Below, piece after piece: positions 42,337 through 43,086 of a DNA stretch of 43,086 bases. Each line of letters starts with the position of its first letter. Positions within the stretch are counted from its first letter, which is position 1. The notes under the pieces were generated by a model, which was given only the letters and a program-made list of their open reading frames with translations, was not told the origin of the DNA and did no database searches. Made by a program: the position numbers and the translations under genes. The stretch is from Candidatus Cloacimonadota bacterium (GTDB lineage: Bacteria > Cloacimonadota > Cloacimonadia > Cloacimonadales > WRIO01): contig WRLO01000023.1 of assembly GCA_009777575.1 (NCBI GenBank), positions 1 to 43,086 on the forward strand, in the 5' to 3' direction.

Positions 42337-42882
42337 ATTGAGATTTGAGATTCTATCAAAGCGAATAGAGAATAAGGAATGTCTACTAATCCCAACAAGT
42401 GTCTACTTTTCGTGATGCTGTCTGTAGTGGAGGAGCTTGCATCCGTCAAAACATATTATATAACGGTAAATTGGACTGAGGCGAGATCCACCTCTACAAT
42501 CACAAATTACCGAAAGTTGACACATATGACTTATCCCCCCGGTCTCCTTGAACGAAGTGAAAGTCTTTAGATTCTTCTCTTTATTCAGAATGACAGAATT
42601 TTTTCTCTATGCGACAACCTCAATATGAGTATTTTTGAAGAAATTATTTTTTTTGCATAGTCTATTTTCTTTACATTAAAGAGATTGAGACGATAATTTT
42701 AAATAATTATTAATATCTATAAATTGATTTTAAAAAAGTTCTTGACTTTTTTAGCTTGTTTATAAAAATGTCGCTGAAAATAAAAAATAAATTTGGAAGG
42801 ACAGAATATGACAGTTTGTGTGGGATTATTTGATTTTGTAAAAATCAACAGGAAGGCGTCAAACTCGCAATCTGGAGACGCT
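42337..42882. other. Intergenic region with a decayed 123-bp element
   Basis: No gene. It holds the second 123-bp element (42400-42522) and a fragment of the AGATTCTT...TCAGAATGAC repeat (about 42549-42592). A TTGACT at 42742-42747 and TATAAA at 42761-42766 are too close (13 bases) to call as a promoter. Confidence 0.7.
42400..42522. repeat. 123-bp MITE-like inverted-repeat element, copy 2 (decayed)
   Basis: Matches 7466-7588 end to end with substitutions (ends TGTCTACTTTTCG and CGAAAGTTGACA). The inner arms, from GTAGTGGAGGAGCTTGCATC, pair less well than in copy 1. Same length and same orientation as copy 1. Confidence 0.85.

Positions 42883-43086
<204 letters not shown>

Overview
The window is a 43 kb AT-rich bacterial contig, probably from an uncultured, at least partly anaerobic organism. 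Clues to lifestyle are a HydE-type radical-SAM maturase of [FeFe] hydrogenase and a Na+-pumping decarboxylase beta subunit. Clues to envelope are two lipoproteins with clear lipoboxes. The FapA-like / thpR / recA / recX cluster, the DUF3332 lipoprotein, DUF3467 and the ABC-permease/M1-peptidase fusion suggest a spirochaete or a Bacteroidota/Fibrobacterota-type lineage. I cannot fix the phylum from sequence alone. There is no rRNA and only one tRNA (Ser-GGA). Both contig ends run into homopolymers and should be treated as assembly edges.

Layout. 1-3236: a possibly broken small gene, a duplicated-domain lipoprotein, then about 1.8 kb of non-coding repeats (50-bp tandem units inside a larger 243-bp duplication, plus inverted repeats). 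3237-7390: a tight plus-strand operon mgtE - ThiF/MoeB-like - hydE - ung. 7845-9587: a half-size ABC exporter. 9895-13746: FapA/DUF342 - thpR - recA - recX. 14218-14709: DUF3332 lipoprotein with a visible promoter and terminator. 14786-16102: Na+-decarboxylase beta subunit and tRNA-Ser, minus strand. 16385-22156: a minus-strand operon of an ECF-like sigma factor with a very long C-terminal extension, a GNAT, an unknown protein and a signal-less S41 protease. 22260-24303: a pRiA4b ORF-3 protein, an unusual G/C-richer block of short repeats and an AlbA_2/Schlafen-like protein. 24802-28615: a two-gene restriction-modification-like cassette preceded by gene debris. 28708-34621: GNAT, kbl, methyltransferase + DUF3467, a GcvT-like protein and a truncated unknown gene. 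34791-39433: a HigBA-type toxin-antitoxin pair coupled to a 1344-aa ABC-permease/M1-peptidase fusion. 39828-42336: asparagine-synthase-like protein + ABC ATPase. 42883-end: the start of another lipoprotein cut by the contig edge.

The most distinctive feature is a dense population of small palindromic elements. At least four families occur twice with matching lengths (101, 123, 127 and about 243 bp). A shared core, GTA plus three bases followed by a short stem-loop of variable sequence, recurs between genes. It also occurs in frame inside at least four protein-coding genes (S41 protease, GNAT, sigma factor, M1 fusion). This resembles the Rickettsia palindromic elements that insert into reading frames. 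One 101-bp element also supplies the Shine-Dalgarno sequence and the A of the start codon of a GNAT gene. The best candidates for undescribed biology are this repeat family, the methylase/PD-(D/E)XK pair and the sigma-GNAT-unknown-S41 operon.
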